Assembly (NCBI RefSeq): GCF_001905885.1
Contig: NZ_LIYH01000005.1
Span: 762,398-826,397 of the forward strand
From: Streptomyces sp. CB03234
GTDB lineage: Bacteria > Actinomycetota > Actinomycetes > Streptomycetales > Streptomycetaceae
Direction of reading: 5' to 3'
Length of the DNA stretch: 64,000 nucleotides
How positions within the stretch are numbered: the first letter of the stretch is position 1; every line of letters starts with the position of its first letter. A model generated the notes under the pieces. That model saw only the letters and a list, made by a program, of their open reading frames with translations, did no database searches and had not been told where the DNA came from. A program made the position numbers and the translations under genes. Positions 32,377 through 39,729 of the stretch are shown here, one piece after another.

Positions 32377-33226
32377 GAACCAGCGCGACCTGACGGGCGC
32401 CGAGCGGAAGAAGTTCGTCAGCGCCGTGCTGGCCCTGAAGCGGAGCGGCCGGTACGACGACTTCGTCCGTACGCACATCAGGTACTACACCGCGGACGGC
32501 GACGACGATCTGCGGGTCGCGCACATGGCGCCGTCCTTCCTGCCCTGGCACCGGCAGTACCTGCTGGAGTTCGAGCGGGCCCTCAGGAGCGTCGACCCGA
32601 CGGTGACCGTGCCCTACTGGGACTGGACCCGCGACAACACCCCCGCCGCGTCCCTGTGGGGCGAGGACTTCATGGGCGGCAACGGCCGGCGCGGCGACCG
32701 CCAGGTGATGACGGGGCCCTTCGCGTACGCCAAGGGGAACTGGCCCATCACGGTCGGAGTGACCGAGAGCCCCTTCCTGACCCGTAACTTCGGCAACCCG
32801 GCCAACCCCATCGACCTGCCCACCCGGCAGGAGCTCGCACGCGCGACCGCCGAGACGGTCTACGACTCCGCCCCGTGGGACTCCACCAGCCGCACCGGCT
32901 TCCGCAACGCGCTGGAGGGCTGGACCCGGGAGAGCGGGAACGGCCGCTGGCGCAACCACAACCGCGTCCACCGGTGGGTCGGCGGGCTGATGCTCGGCGG
33001 CGCGTCCGTCAACGACCCGGTCTTCTGGCTCCACCACTCCTTCATCGACCTGATCTGGTCGCGCTGGCAGAGCAAGAACCCCCGGGCCGGCTATCTGCCC
33101 GCCACCCCGCCCCCGCCGGGCTCCGCCCAGCACCGGCGGGTCGTCGCCCTCGACGAGCGGATGCCGCCGTTCGAGGTCACCCCCGCCGACGTGGCCGACC
33201 ACCACCGCGTCTACCGCTACGCGTGA
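32360..33226 (+). CDS. melC2: Tyrosinase MelC2
   Basis: The 288-residue type 3 copper oxidase makes melanin by oxidising tyrosine and catechols. Copper A ligands are His39, His55 and His64 (HMAPSFLPWH). Copper B ligands are His200, His204 (HNRVH) and His226 (FWLHHSFID). It lacks its own signal peptide, as expected, and is exported with MelC1. Length fits the family (about 273-290). AGGAG precedes ATG 32360 within melC1. A shared terminator separates it from the convergent chaplin gene. Confidence 0.96.
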   Translation: MAYVRKNQRDLTGAERKKFVSAVLALKRSGRYDDFVRTHIRYYTADGDDDLRVAHMAPSFLPWHRQYLLEFERALRSVDPTVTVPYWDWTRDNTPAASLWGEDFMGGNGRRGDRQVMTGPFAYAKGNWPITVGVTESPFLTRNFGNPANPIDLPTRQELARATAETVYDSAPWDSTSRTGFRNALEGWTRESGNGRWRNHNRVHRWVGGLMLGGASVNDPVFWLHHSFIDLIWSRWQSKNPRAGYLPATPPPPGSAQHRRVVALDERMPPFEVTPADVADHHRVYRYA

Positions 33227-33244
33227 CGGCCGCCCGGACGCGGA

Positions 33245-33276
33245 ACGGCCCCCCGGCCGGTGGGCCGGGGGGCCGT
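33245..33276. terminator. Bidirectional terminator between melC2 and chaplin gene
   Basis: A 14-bp perfect stem (ACGGCCCCCCGGCC / GGCCGGGGGGCCGT) with loop GGTG lies between two convergent genes. Confidence 0.75.
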
Positions 33277-33290
33277 ACGCGCGGTCGGGT

Positions 33291-33563
33291 TCAGCCGCCG
33301 TAGCCGCCCTTGTGGTCCTTGTGCTGGACGTTCGCGCACTGGTTGCCGAACGCCGGGTTGAGCAGGCCGATGATGTCGATGGTGTTGCCGCACAGGTTGA
33401 TCGGGATGTCGATCGGGACCTGGACCGCGTTGCCGGAGATGACACCGGGGGACTCGACAACTGCGGCGTCGGCGTCGGCGCCGGCCACGGCCATGCCGGA
33501 TCCGCTCAGGACGACAGCGCCCGTGCCGACGATGACGGCGGCAGCCTTCGCGATGCGAGACAT
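33291..33563 (-). CDS. Short chaplin with His/Gly tail
   Basis: The 90-residue precursor has a signal peptide (cleavage probably after AVAGA or nearby) and one chaplin domain: SPGVISGNAVQVPIDIPINLC, ending LLNPAFGNQC with the two conserved cysteines. Chaplins assemble into amyloid fibrils on aerial hyphae and spores and make them hydrophobic. The tail NVQHKDHKGGYGG is longer and more polar than in usual short chaplins. ATG 33563 is preceded by AAGGAGA; a TTG one codon earlier is in frame. A BldN-type promoter lies 56 bases upstream. Confidence 0.95.
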   Translation of the reverse strand: MSRIAKAAAVIVGTGAVVLSGSGMAVAGADADAAVVESPGVISGNAVQVPIDIPINLCGNTIDIIGLLNPAFGNQCANVQHKDHKGGYGG

Positions 33564-33618
33564 CAAAATCTCCTTGTACGTGGAAATCCGACCGCGGACC
33601 TGCGGTCGTCACTCCCCT

Positions 33619-33646
33619 ACAACGCTGCTTTTCAGGCCGGGTAACG
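33619..33646 (-). promoter_or_regulatory. BldN-type promoter of the first chaplin gene
   Basis: On the minus strand: CGTTAC, exactly 16 bases, CGTTGT. This is close to the published BldN consensus CGTAAC-N16-CGTTG, used for chaplin and rodlin genes. Confidence 0.65.
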
Positions 33647-33754
33647 GCCGCGCCACTCCAACAGCCGGTCGTGGCGCAGGGTTCGCCCTTTTGGCCGTGT
33701 GAAGGGAGTGCGGGAAAGGGGAGTGCGGGAAAGGGAGTGGGGCGGGGGCGCGGG

Positions 33755-34276
33755 TCAGTTCTCCTGCTGCGCCAGGCCGAGCGTCGAGTCCAGGGCTCCG
33801 GTCACCGTCGGCGCGAGGAAGCCGGCCTCCGGCAGCTTGAGGCCCGGCAGGCCGAGTGACTCGGCGTGCGGCAGGGTGATGGGGAGGCCGAGGATCGCGC
33901 CCGGCGTGGTGGCATGGATGGCCGAGGCGGGGGCCGAGATCAGTGCCCGGCCGGTCGGCTCGCCCTCCACGACGTTCGGCAGCGGTGCGCTGACCAGCGT
34001 TTCCGGGACGCCCGTCGCTACGGGAAGTTGCGGCAGGAGCACGGGCTGGGCCTGGCCCTTCCCGTGCGCGGTGAGCCCCATGGGCGCTCCCGTCAGGGGG
34101 ATGGGGACACCGGTACGCAGCGTCGGCGTCTCCGGGAGTACGGTTCCGAGACCGTGCAGGGGCACGTCCACCGGTGCGACGGGTACGGTGGCGGCCGCCG
34201 CCGCGGGCGACGCCATCGCCGCCGATGCGAGGCAGGTGACGACAAACCCCATGCTGGCCTGAGATTTCAGGTTCAT
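33755..34276 (-). CDS. Secreted protein of unknown function
   Basis: The 173-residue precursor starts MNLKSQASMGFVVTCLASAAMA and has a clear signal peptide ending near ASPAAAA. The mature part is rich in Pro, Leu, Val and Thr with recurring short PLxGLG/LPxLPV/GLPxTLP-like stretches, no cysteine pair and no known domain. It sits between chaplin genes on the same strand, so a cell-surface or aerial-hypha role is plausible but unproven. ATG 34276 is preceded by GGAAGG at a long spacing. Confidence 0.7.
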   Translation of the reverse strand: MNLKSQASMGFVVTCLASAAMASPAAAAATVPVAPVDVPLHGLGTVLPETPTLRTGVPIPLTGAPMGLTAHGKGQAQPVLLPQLPVATGVPETLVSAPLPNVVEGEPTGRALISAPASAIHATTPGAILGLPITLPHAESLGLPGLKLPEAGFLAPTVTGALDSTLGLAQQEN

Positions 34277-34417
34277 TGCTGCGTACGCCTTCCCGGGCTT
34301 ATGAGTACGGTGCTGCCTCAAAGAACGAGCACGCGCCGAGAAGTGCGTCAGAATTCGCCTGATTGCAGCAATGCGGCCCGCCGGGTGACGGCGGGCCGGC
34401 GCCCGGGCATGCCGAAA

Positions 34418-34451
34418 GGCCGACGGGAAACTTCCTTGTTTCCCGTCGGCC
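34418..34451 (-). terminator. Terminator hairpin
   Basis: A 14-bp perfect stem (GGCCGACGGGAAAC / GTTTCCCGTCGGCC) with a 6-base loop follows the leftward gene ending at 34539. A short T-run stands on the minus-strand side. Confidence 0.75.
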
Positions 34452-34538
34452 CCGGCAGCGTCACGTACGACGTCATACTCTCCCAGCGCACTGCTGGGAG
34501 TATTGCTGAGCGTATTGCAGGCGTATTCGCCGGGCGTA

Positions 34539-34820
34539 TTACTTGCCCAGCGCGGGCAGCCCGCCCAGGAGCGGCTGCGCGGTGTCCTTCGCGGGCTCCA
34601 GCCCACCGGCGGCGTCCTGCACCTTGTCGACGGCCTTGCCGTTGGTCACCTTGCCCACCGCGTCGGTGGGAACTGCCTCGGTCAGACCGCGCTTGCCCAG
34701 GGCTTCGACTCCTCCGTTGAGGCTGGAGGGGGTGAGGCTGTCGACGGCGAAGGCGGGCGCGGCCGCGCCCAGAGCCATCACGGAACCGGCGACGACCGCA
34801 GCAACCTTGGTGGGCTTCAT
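34539..34820 (-). CDS. Small secreted protein
   Basis: The 93-residue precursor reads MKPTKVAAVVAGSVMALGAAAPAFA, a typical Sec signal. A 68-residue mature chain rich in Gly, Ala, Lys and Asp follows without cysteines (GKVTNGKAVDKVQDAAGGLEPA). Its signal peptide closely resembles that of the chaplin at 48327. No known domain is recognised. ATG 34820 follows AGGAAGGA. The stop codon lies in a set of GCGTATT repeats. Confidence 0.72.
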   Translation of the reverse strand: MKPTKVAAVVAGSVMALGAAAPAFAVDSLTPSSLNGGVEALGKRGLTEAVPTDAVGKVTNGKAVDKVQDAAGGLEPAKDTAQPLLGGLPALGK

Positions 34821-35120
34821 TGGGGTGAGTCCTTCCTGGAATGGCGTCTGTTCGCTGCAACTCACGCACATCACAGGCCACTTGAGATCACCTGTGCAGC
34901 GCTCTGTCTTCTGTAACGAGCCCTCCGCGTGGGGGAAACTCCGCGAGCCGTGAATTCTCGGCACTGCACCCGAATGATACGAATCGATCCTATTCTCAGA
35001 TCAACGTGCGAGGGCGAGGACGAGGGAAGGCCGACGGCCGTGTCGGCTCAGCCGGGGGGATGCGGGAGCGGGCTGAGGCGGCACGGCCGTCCGGGGGCCG
35101 GGGAGACCGGGGGCGGGGGC
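34821..35120. other. Intergenic gap without recognised feature
   Basis: These 300 bases hold the leader of the leftward small secreted protein gene and an AT-richer patch near 34960-35005. No gene or clear promoter pair was recognised. Confidence 0.35.
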
Positions 35121-35759
35121 CTAGAGGCCGGTGGCTGGGAGCGTGGTGGCCGGGAGGGTGACGGCCGGGAGGGGGTTCATGCCCGTCGTCGGCGTACCGG
35201 TCATCTTGGCGACGTCGCGCATGATCGTGTCGACCAGGTTCTTGGTGGCTGCCTGGATCTGGGACGCCGACGTGGCCCCTTGGCCGTTCACCGCGGCGGC
35301 GACCATGTCGTCGATCGCCTTGTCCATCGTGGCGAGGGCCTTGTCCAGGTCCCCGTCCATGGTGGTGTCCGAGGTGGTGTCCGTATCCACGATGTCCATG
35401 GAGATGTCGTCGGCCGTCATACCGGTGCCGGTGCCGGTGCCAGTGCCGGTGGCGGCGGTGTTCTTTTCCTCCACCGCCTTCTTCAGGGCCTCGATGGCGG
35501 CCGTGAGGTCCTTCATCTGCTGGCTCATGTCGGTGGCGGGGAGCGTCTGGGCGCTGCTCGTGCCCGAGAGGGTGCCGAGAACGGAGTCGAGCACGCTGCC
35601 GATCGAGCCGAGGATGTCACTGATGTCCTCGGGCGCCTTGGCCTGCTGCTCCTTGGCGGGCTGGTGGGTGGAGTGGGCGATGGCGGGTCCCGCCGTACCG
35701 AGCGTGAGCGCGGCACAGAGCGCGGTGACCGCCACACGGCGGGGTGTCAGGAGACGCAT
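35121..35759 (-). CDS. Secreted Thr/Ala-rich helical protein
   Basis: The 212-residue precursor has a Sec signal (RRVAVTALCAALTLGTAGPAIA). Helical stretches follow (DISDILGSIGSVLDSVLG; MKDLTAAIEALKKAVEEK), then a Thr-Gly dipeptide run (TGTGTGTG) and an acidic Asp/Thr region. It ends ATTLPATGL. The terminal LPATG is not a sortase signal because no membrane helix or basic tail follows. No domain is known. It shares strand and neighbourhood with the chaplins. Confidence 0.68.
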   Translation of the reverse strand: MRLLTPRRVAVTALCAALTLGTAGPAIAHSTHQPAKEQQAKAPEDISDILGSIGSVLDSVLGTLSGTSSAQTLPATDMSQQMKDLTAAIEALKKAVEEKNTAATGTGTGTGTGMTADDISMDIVDTDTTSDTTMDGDLDKALATMDKAIDDMVAAAVNGQGATSASQIQAATKNLVDTIMRDVAKMTGTPTTGMNPLPAVTLPATTLPATGL

Positions 35760-35965
35760 GCCTTGTCCTTCCAGTGATGCGTCGAGAACGTGACATCACC
35801 GTGAGTCCGCTTATTGCGGCCCGCAAACGCATGCGTGTCGACGTGTGAATAGGCCCGACGGGTGAATCGGGCCGCCTGACCTGCCGGGAGAAGAGACCGG
35901 CGCTCCGTCTCCGGGCGGCGGGGGCGCGCCGCCGATAGGGTGGCCTGCCCTTGTGTGGACACATG

Positions 35966-36003
35966 AAAAGATGCGCCACCCCCATGGGGGTGGCGCATCT
36001 TTT
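35966..36003. terminator. Perfect palindrome terminator
   Basis: A 38-base perfect palindrome (each arm AAAAGATGCGCCACCCCCA) with A/T ends gives a T-run on both strands. It ends transcription of the leftward chaplin gene. Confidence 0.85.
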
Positions 36004-36036
36004 CGCGCGCGCCGGCTGTGCGCGCGGCGTGCTGTC

Positions 36037-36276
36037 TCAGTCGTTGATGCAGACGTTCCCGAAGGTGGGGTTGAGCGCGCCGATGATGTCGATGGTGTTG
36101 CCGCACAGGTTGATCGGGATGTGGATCGGCACCTGGATCACGTTGCCGGTGATGACACCGGGGGACTTCACTGCCGCGGCCTCCGCGTCGGCGTCGGCGT
36201 GCGCGACGCCGGTCGCACCGGCGACGGAGGCGGCGACGGCGGAGGTCAGGACGGCTGCCTTCGCGATACGGGACAT
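36037..36276 (-). CDS. Short chaplin
   Basis: The 79-residue precursor reads MSRIAKAAVLTSAVAASVAG, then the chaplin domain with GNVIQVPIHIPINLCGNT and NPTFGNVCIND. Both conserved cysteines and the usual C-terminal end just after the second Cys are present, so this is a typical ChpE/H-size short chaplin. It is exported and assembles on aerial surfaces. ATG 36276 follows AGGAGT at a long spacing. A near-consensus BldN-type promoter lies 56 bases upstream. Confidence 0.96.
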   Translation of the reverse strand: MSRIAKAAVLTSAVAASVAGATGVAHADADAEAAAVKSPGVITGNVIQVPIHIPINLCGNTIDIIGALNPTFGNVCIND

Positions 36277-36331
36277 GGTGACGAACTCCTAGGTTGGTGA
36301 GGCAAAGCGGCCGACGTGGCCGGCTACACCA

Positions 36332-36359
36332 ACAACGCCCGAGCATTTCGCCGGTTGCG
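36332..36359 (-). promoter_or_regulatory. BldN-type promoter of the second chaplin gene
   Basis: On the minus strand: CGCAAC, exactly 16 bases, CGTTGT. The spacing and distance to the start (55 bases) are the same as at the first chaplin gene. Confidence 0.65.
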
Positions 36360-36769
36360 CGACCGAATGGGTGACACATTCGCCGGGGCGTTCGCGGGCG
36401 ACACGCCACACCATGAACGAGACGTGAAAATAAGAAAGTTGCTCCGGTCGTGACTCAAATGCCACTGATTGTGTTTGTTGAGTTGTAACGTTTGTCCCGC
36501 TGCTTCCGCTCTCTTCCAGCGGGAATCATCTGTGCGCGGTCCTCACTCGTCAAAGCGGAGAACCAGTATGGGGAATTCGAAGGTTCTTACGGTGCGGCGC
36601 GGTCCAGCTCAGCGCTGTTACGTCGCGCCGAACTCCGACACCACGCATTTCCCGACGACGAGCCGGACCGGTCGGCATCCCGCGCGCCGCTGACGTTCGC
36701 CGCGCGCCGCAAAGCGCCGACCCCTCCCTGCCACCCGCTTCGTAGAAGGTTTCGTAGAAAGGGTCACGC
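36360..36769. promoter_or_regulatory. Divergent region before the polysaccharide operon
   Basis: No gene is supported. An AT-richer stretch (about 36425-36495) probably holds the operon promoter, but I found no firm -35/-10. Near the operon start the sequence TTCGTAGAA occurs twice in tandem (36739-36759) and runs into the ribosome site AGAAAGG. Confidence 0.4.
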
Positions 36770-38332
36770 GTGCGTCCCCCACTCACCGCATTGCATGTTG
36801 TCCAGCCGGGTGACGGCGGGGTGGCCCGGGTGGTCACCGACGTGGTCGGCGCACAGGTGGACCTGGGAATGCGGGTGGCCGTCGCCTGCCCGCCCGGTAC
36901 GCCGCTGGCGGTGGCGGCCGGCGCGCGGGGCGCCGAGGTGCACCCGTGGCGGGCGGGCCGCGAGCCGGGTCCACGGCTGGTGGTCGAGAGCCGAAGGATC
37001 GCCGAGCTCGTCGAGCTCGTACGCCCCGACCTGGTGCACGCGCACAGTGCGAAGGCCGGGCTGGCCGCCCGGATCGCCGTACGGGGCCGCGTGCCCACCG
37101 TCTACCAGCCGCACGCCTGGTCGTTCGAGGCGGTCGACGGGGTCACCGGCGCGCTCGCCAGGCGGTGGGAACGCTGGGCCGCCCGCTGGACCGACCGGGT
37201 CATCTGCGTCAGCGAGGCGGAACGGCGGCGCGGTGAGTACGCGGGCGTACGGGCGTCCTGGTCCGTCGTCCACAACGGCGTCGACACCGCCCGGTTCACC
37301 ACCGGACCGGACCGGGCGGCCGCCCGTGCCGCGCTCGGGCTGCCCGCCTCGGCACCGCTCGTGGTGTGCGTGGGGCGTCTGTGCCGCCAGAAGGGCCAGG
37401 ACACGCTCCTGGCGGCATGGCCCGCCGTTCTCGCCCGCGTGCCCCACGCCCGGCTCGTCCTCGTCGGCGACGGCCCCGCCGCGGACTCGCTCCGCGCGGC
37501 CGCCGGGCGAATCGCCGCCGGAGGGAACGGTGCGTGGGTCGGCTTCGGGCGGGCTGCTGCCGGGCGGGAGGCTGCTGGGCGGGCCGGCGCCTGGCGGGAC
37601 TCCGGTCCGGTGGGTGCCGGGCGGGCCGCAAGTCCGGCTGGTGCCTCCGGGGCGGCTGGTGGGTGGGCCGCGGGTCCGGTTGGTGTCGGGCGGGATTCGG
37701 GGTGGGTTGGTGCCCCTGGGGTGGCTGGTGGGTGGGGTGACGGGAGGGTCGGTGGATGGGTCGGTGAGCCGGGCGGCCGGAGGGGTGGTGGCGGGCTTGA
37801 CGGGCCGGACGGCAGGTTGGGCGACGAGTCGCGCGACGGTGCCGTCCGCGGGCGGCACCTCGCGCGGGGCGGCGGCCGACGTGACGGGCCGGGCGCTGGG
37901 CGGGGCGACGAGGCCCTCGATGGAGGCCCGTCCGTGACGTTCGTGGGGGCCGTCGCAGATCCGGCGCCCTGGTATCGGGCCGCCGACCTCGTCGTACAGC
38001 CGTCCCGGTGGGAAGGGATGGCGCTCGCGCCGCTGGAGGCCATGGCGGGCGGGCGCCCCGTTCTCCTCACCGACGTGGACGGTGCCCGCGAGAGCCTGCC
38101 GCCGGGCCACGAGGCGCACTGCCTGGTCCGCCCCGACGACCCGGCCGCCCTCGGCGCCGCCCTCGCGGGGCTGCTCCAGCGGCCGACCCTGCGGGAGGCC
38201 CTGGGCCGCCAGGCCCAGCGGCACGTACTCCGTCGCTTCGACGTGCGGCGCGCGGGCGTGGCCATCGCGGACGTGTACCGCGAGGTGACCGCCGCGCCAC
38301 GCCACGAGCTCAGGGAGCCGATCTCCCAGTGA
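36770..38332 (+). CDS. GT4 glycosyltransferase with a glycine-rich insertion
   Basis: The 520-residue GT-B enzyme starts with a Rossmann half (VQPGDGGVARVVTDV). CVGRLCRQKGQDTLL opens the second half, and the C-terminal donor site is SRWEGMALAPLEAMAGGRPVL, so it transfers a nucleotide-sugar unit. Between LRAAAGRI and VTFVGAVADP, at about residues 254-389, lies a 135-residue Gly/Ala/Arg/Trp-rich low-complexity segment absent from the family. The encoding DNA is strongly G-rich on the plus strand. GTG 36770 is preceded by AGAAAGGG. The stop overlaps the next GTG start, so it leads a coupled operon. Confidence 0.85.
   Translation: MRPPLTALHVVQPGDGGVARVVTDVVGAQVDLGMRVAVACPPGTPLAVAAGARGAEVHPWRAGREPGPRLVVESRRIAELVELVRPDLVHAHSAKAGLAARIAVRGRVPTVYQPHAWSFEAVDGVTGALARRWERWAARWTDRVICVSEAERRRGEYAGVRASWSVVHNGVDTARFTTGPDRAAARAALGLPASAPLVVCVGRLCRQKGQDTLLAAWPAVLARVPHARLVLVGDGPAADSLRAAAGRIAAGGNGAWVGFGRAAAGREAAGRAGAWRDSGPVGAGRAASPAGASGAAGGWAAGPVGVGRDSGWVGAPGVAGGWGDGRVGGWVGEPGGRRGGGGLDGPDGRLGDESRDGAVRGRHLARGGGRRDGPGAGRGDEALDGGPSVTFVGAVADPAPWYRAADLVVQPSRWEGMALAPLEAMAGGRPVLLTDVDGARESLPPGHEAHCLVRPDDPAALGAALAGLLQRPTLREALGRQAQRHVLRRFDVRRAGVAIADVYREVTAAPRHELREPISQ
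37530..37935 (+). repeat. G-rich imperfect repeat inside a glycosyltransferase gene
   Basis: About 400 bases of clustered G-runs with repeating CTGGTGGGTGGG- and GGGCGGG-like units encode a Gly-rich insert in frame. G-quadruplex formation on the coding strand is plausible. Confidence 0.75.
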
Positions 38333-39729
38333 CCACGGAAAGCACCAGCCCGGCCACCACTGTCGTCCAGCCGCGCGGGCGGGCCGACCGGGTGGCCCTG
38401 CCGCCGCACCGCCCGGTGCCCGCGCCGCCCTTCGTCTCCTCCCTCGTCGCCGCCGACTGCGCCGCCGTCCTGCTCGCCGCGCTCACGCTCGACCACGAAC
38501 AGCGCAGCGCCGCCCTGCTGATGCAGCTCACCGCGTGCCTCGCCGCGCTCAACGCGTACGCCGACCTCTACCGCCCCGGCGCCATCGCCTCCGTACTCGA
38601 CGAGCTGCCCGCCCTCGCGGGGCGCGCGGCCATCGCCTGGTGCGCCGCGGCCGCGCTGCTCGCCGCGCAGTCCCCGCAGCACGCCATGGGCCCGGCCGCG
38701 CTGGCGGTCGCGTACGCCGTCCACCTCGCCTCCGTGTGCGGGTGCCGCGCCGTCCTGCACCACCGGCGCCGGGCCGCCGCCCGCGCGCAGCCCGGCTCCG
38801 CGCTCGTCATCGGCCCCGAGCCCGCCGCGCAACGGCTGGCCGGCACGCTCGCCAGACATCCGGAGTACGGCATCCGGCCGGTCGGCATCGTCGCCACTCA
38901 CCGGCCACCCGCCCCGGCCGAATCGTCACTTCCGGTGCTGACCAGCCCCGAGGAGATCCACCGGGCCGTCATCCAGAACAGCGTGCGCGATGCGGTGTTC
39001 GTCGGCGCCGAACAGCCGGAACTCGCCGCTCTGCTGCGTCACTACGGCTGCGCCGGCCAGCTCGTGGGTGACACCGGCGGCGCCCGAACGCCCATGAGCG
39101 AGCACCTGTGGGGCCACGCGTGCCGGCGCCTGGACCCGCCGCCCGCGCACCGGGGGCGGCTGCCGAAAAGGGTCCTCGACTTCACGGTCGCCGGGCTCAT
39201 GCTCGCCGCCCTCTCCCCCCTCCTGCTGCTGTGCGCGGCCGCGATCCGGCTGTCGGACGGCCCCGGGGTGATCTTCCGCCAGGAGCGCGTCGGCCAGAAC
39301 GGCCGGCTGTTCACGCTGCTGAAGTTCCGTACGCTGCGCCCCGCCGACGCCGAGGAGGCCGCGACCCGCTGGAGCGTCGCCCACGACGAGCGGATGAGCG
39401 TCGTCGGAACGTTCCTGCGCCGTACGTCGCTCGACGAGCTGCCGCAGCTGTGGAACGTGCTGCGCGGCGACATGAGCCTCGTCGGCCCGCGCCCTGAACG
39501 CCCGTACTTCGTCGCCAAGTTCAGCAGCCTGCACCCCGGTTACGCGGCGCGGCACCGGATGCCCGTCGGACTGACCGGGCTCGCCCAGGTGCACGGGCTG
39601 CGCGGCGACACCTCCATCGAGGACCGGTGCCGCTTCGACAACCACTACATCGACCACTGGTCGCTCTGGCAGGACATCTGCATCCTGCTGCGTACGGCGG
39701 CGTCGCTGATCCGCCCGGCGGGCAGCTGA
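38329..39729 (+). CDS. Polyprenyl glycosylphosphotransferase (WcaJ/CpsE-like)
   Basis: The 466-residue membrane enzyme has four N-terminal helices and a nucleotide-binding-like middle domain. The bacterial sugar transferase domain starts PKRVLDFTVAGLML, with KFRTLRPADAEE and DELPQLWNVLRGDMSLVGPRPE. It adds the first sugar-phosphate to undecaprenyl phosphate and so starts a repeat unit. GTG 38329 overlaps the stop of the preceding GT gene, and the stop overlaps the ATG of the next gene. Confidence 0.92.
   Translation: MTTESTSPATTVVQPRGRADRVALPPHRPVPAPPFVSSLVAADCAAVLLAALTLDHEQRSAALLMQLTACLAALNAYADLYRPGAIASVLDELPALAGRAAIAWCAAAALLAAQSPQHAMGPAALAVAYAVHLASVCGCRAVLHHRRRAAARAQPGSALVIGPEPAAQRLAGTLARHPEYGIRPVGIVATHRPPAPAESSLPVLTSPEEIHRAVIQNSVRDAVFVGAEQPELAALLRHYGCAGQLVGDTGGARTPMSEHLWGHACRRLDPPPAHRGRLPKRVLDFTVAGLMLAALSPLLLLCAAAIRLSDGPGVIFRQERVGQNGRLFTLLKFRTLRPADAEEAATRWSVAHDERMSVVGTFLRRTSLDELPQLWNVLRGDMSLVGPRPERPYFVAKFSSLHPGYAARHRMPVGLTGLAQVHGLRGDTSIEDRCRFDNHYIDHWSLWQDICILLRTAASLIRPAGS

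Noticed and set aside
35121..35150. LPATG near the C-terminus of a secreted protein, as a sortase signal
   Set aside because: Only one residue follows it. A sortase signal needs a hydrophobic helix and basic tail, and no sortase gene is in the window.
36492..37937. Alternative plus-strand frame overlapping the first glycosyltransferase gene
   Set aside because: It is Ser/Thr/Pro/Arg-rich without conserved motifs, while the other frame holds the full GT4 domains.
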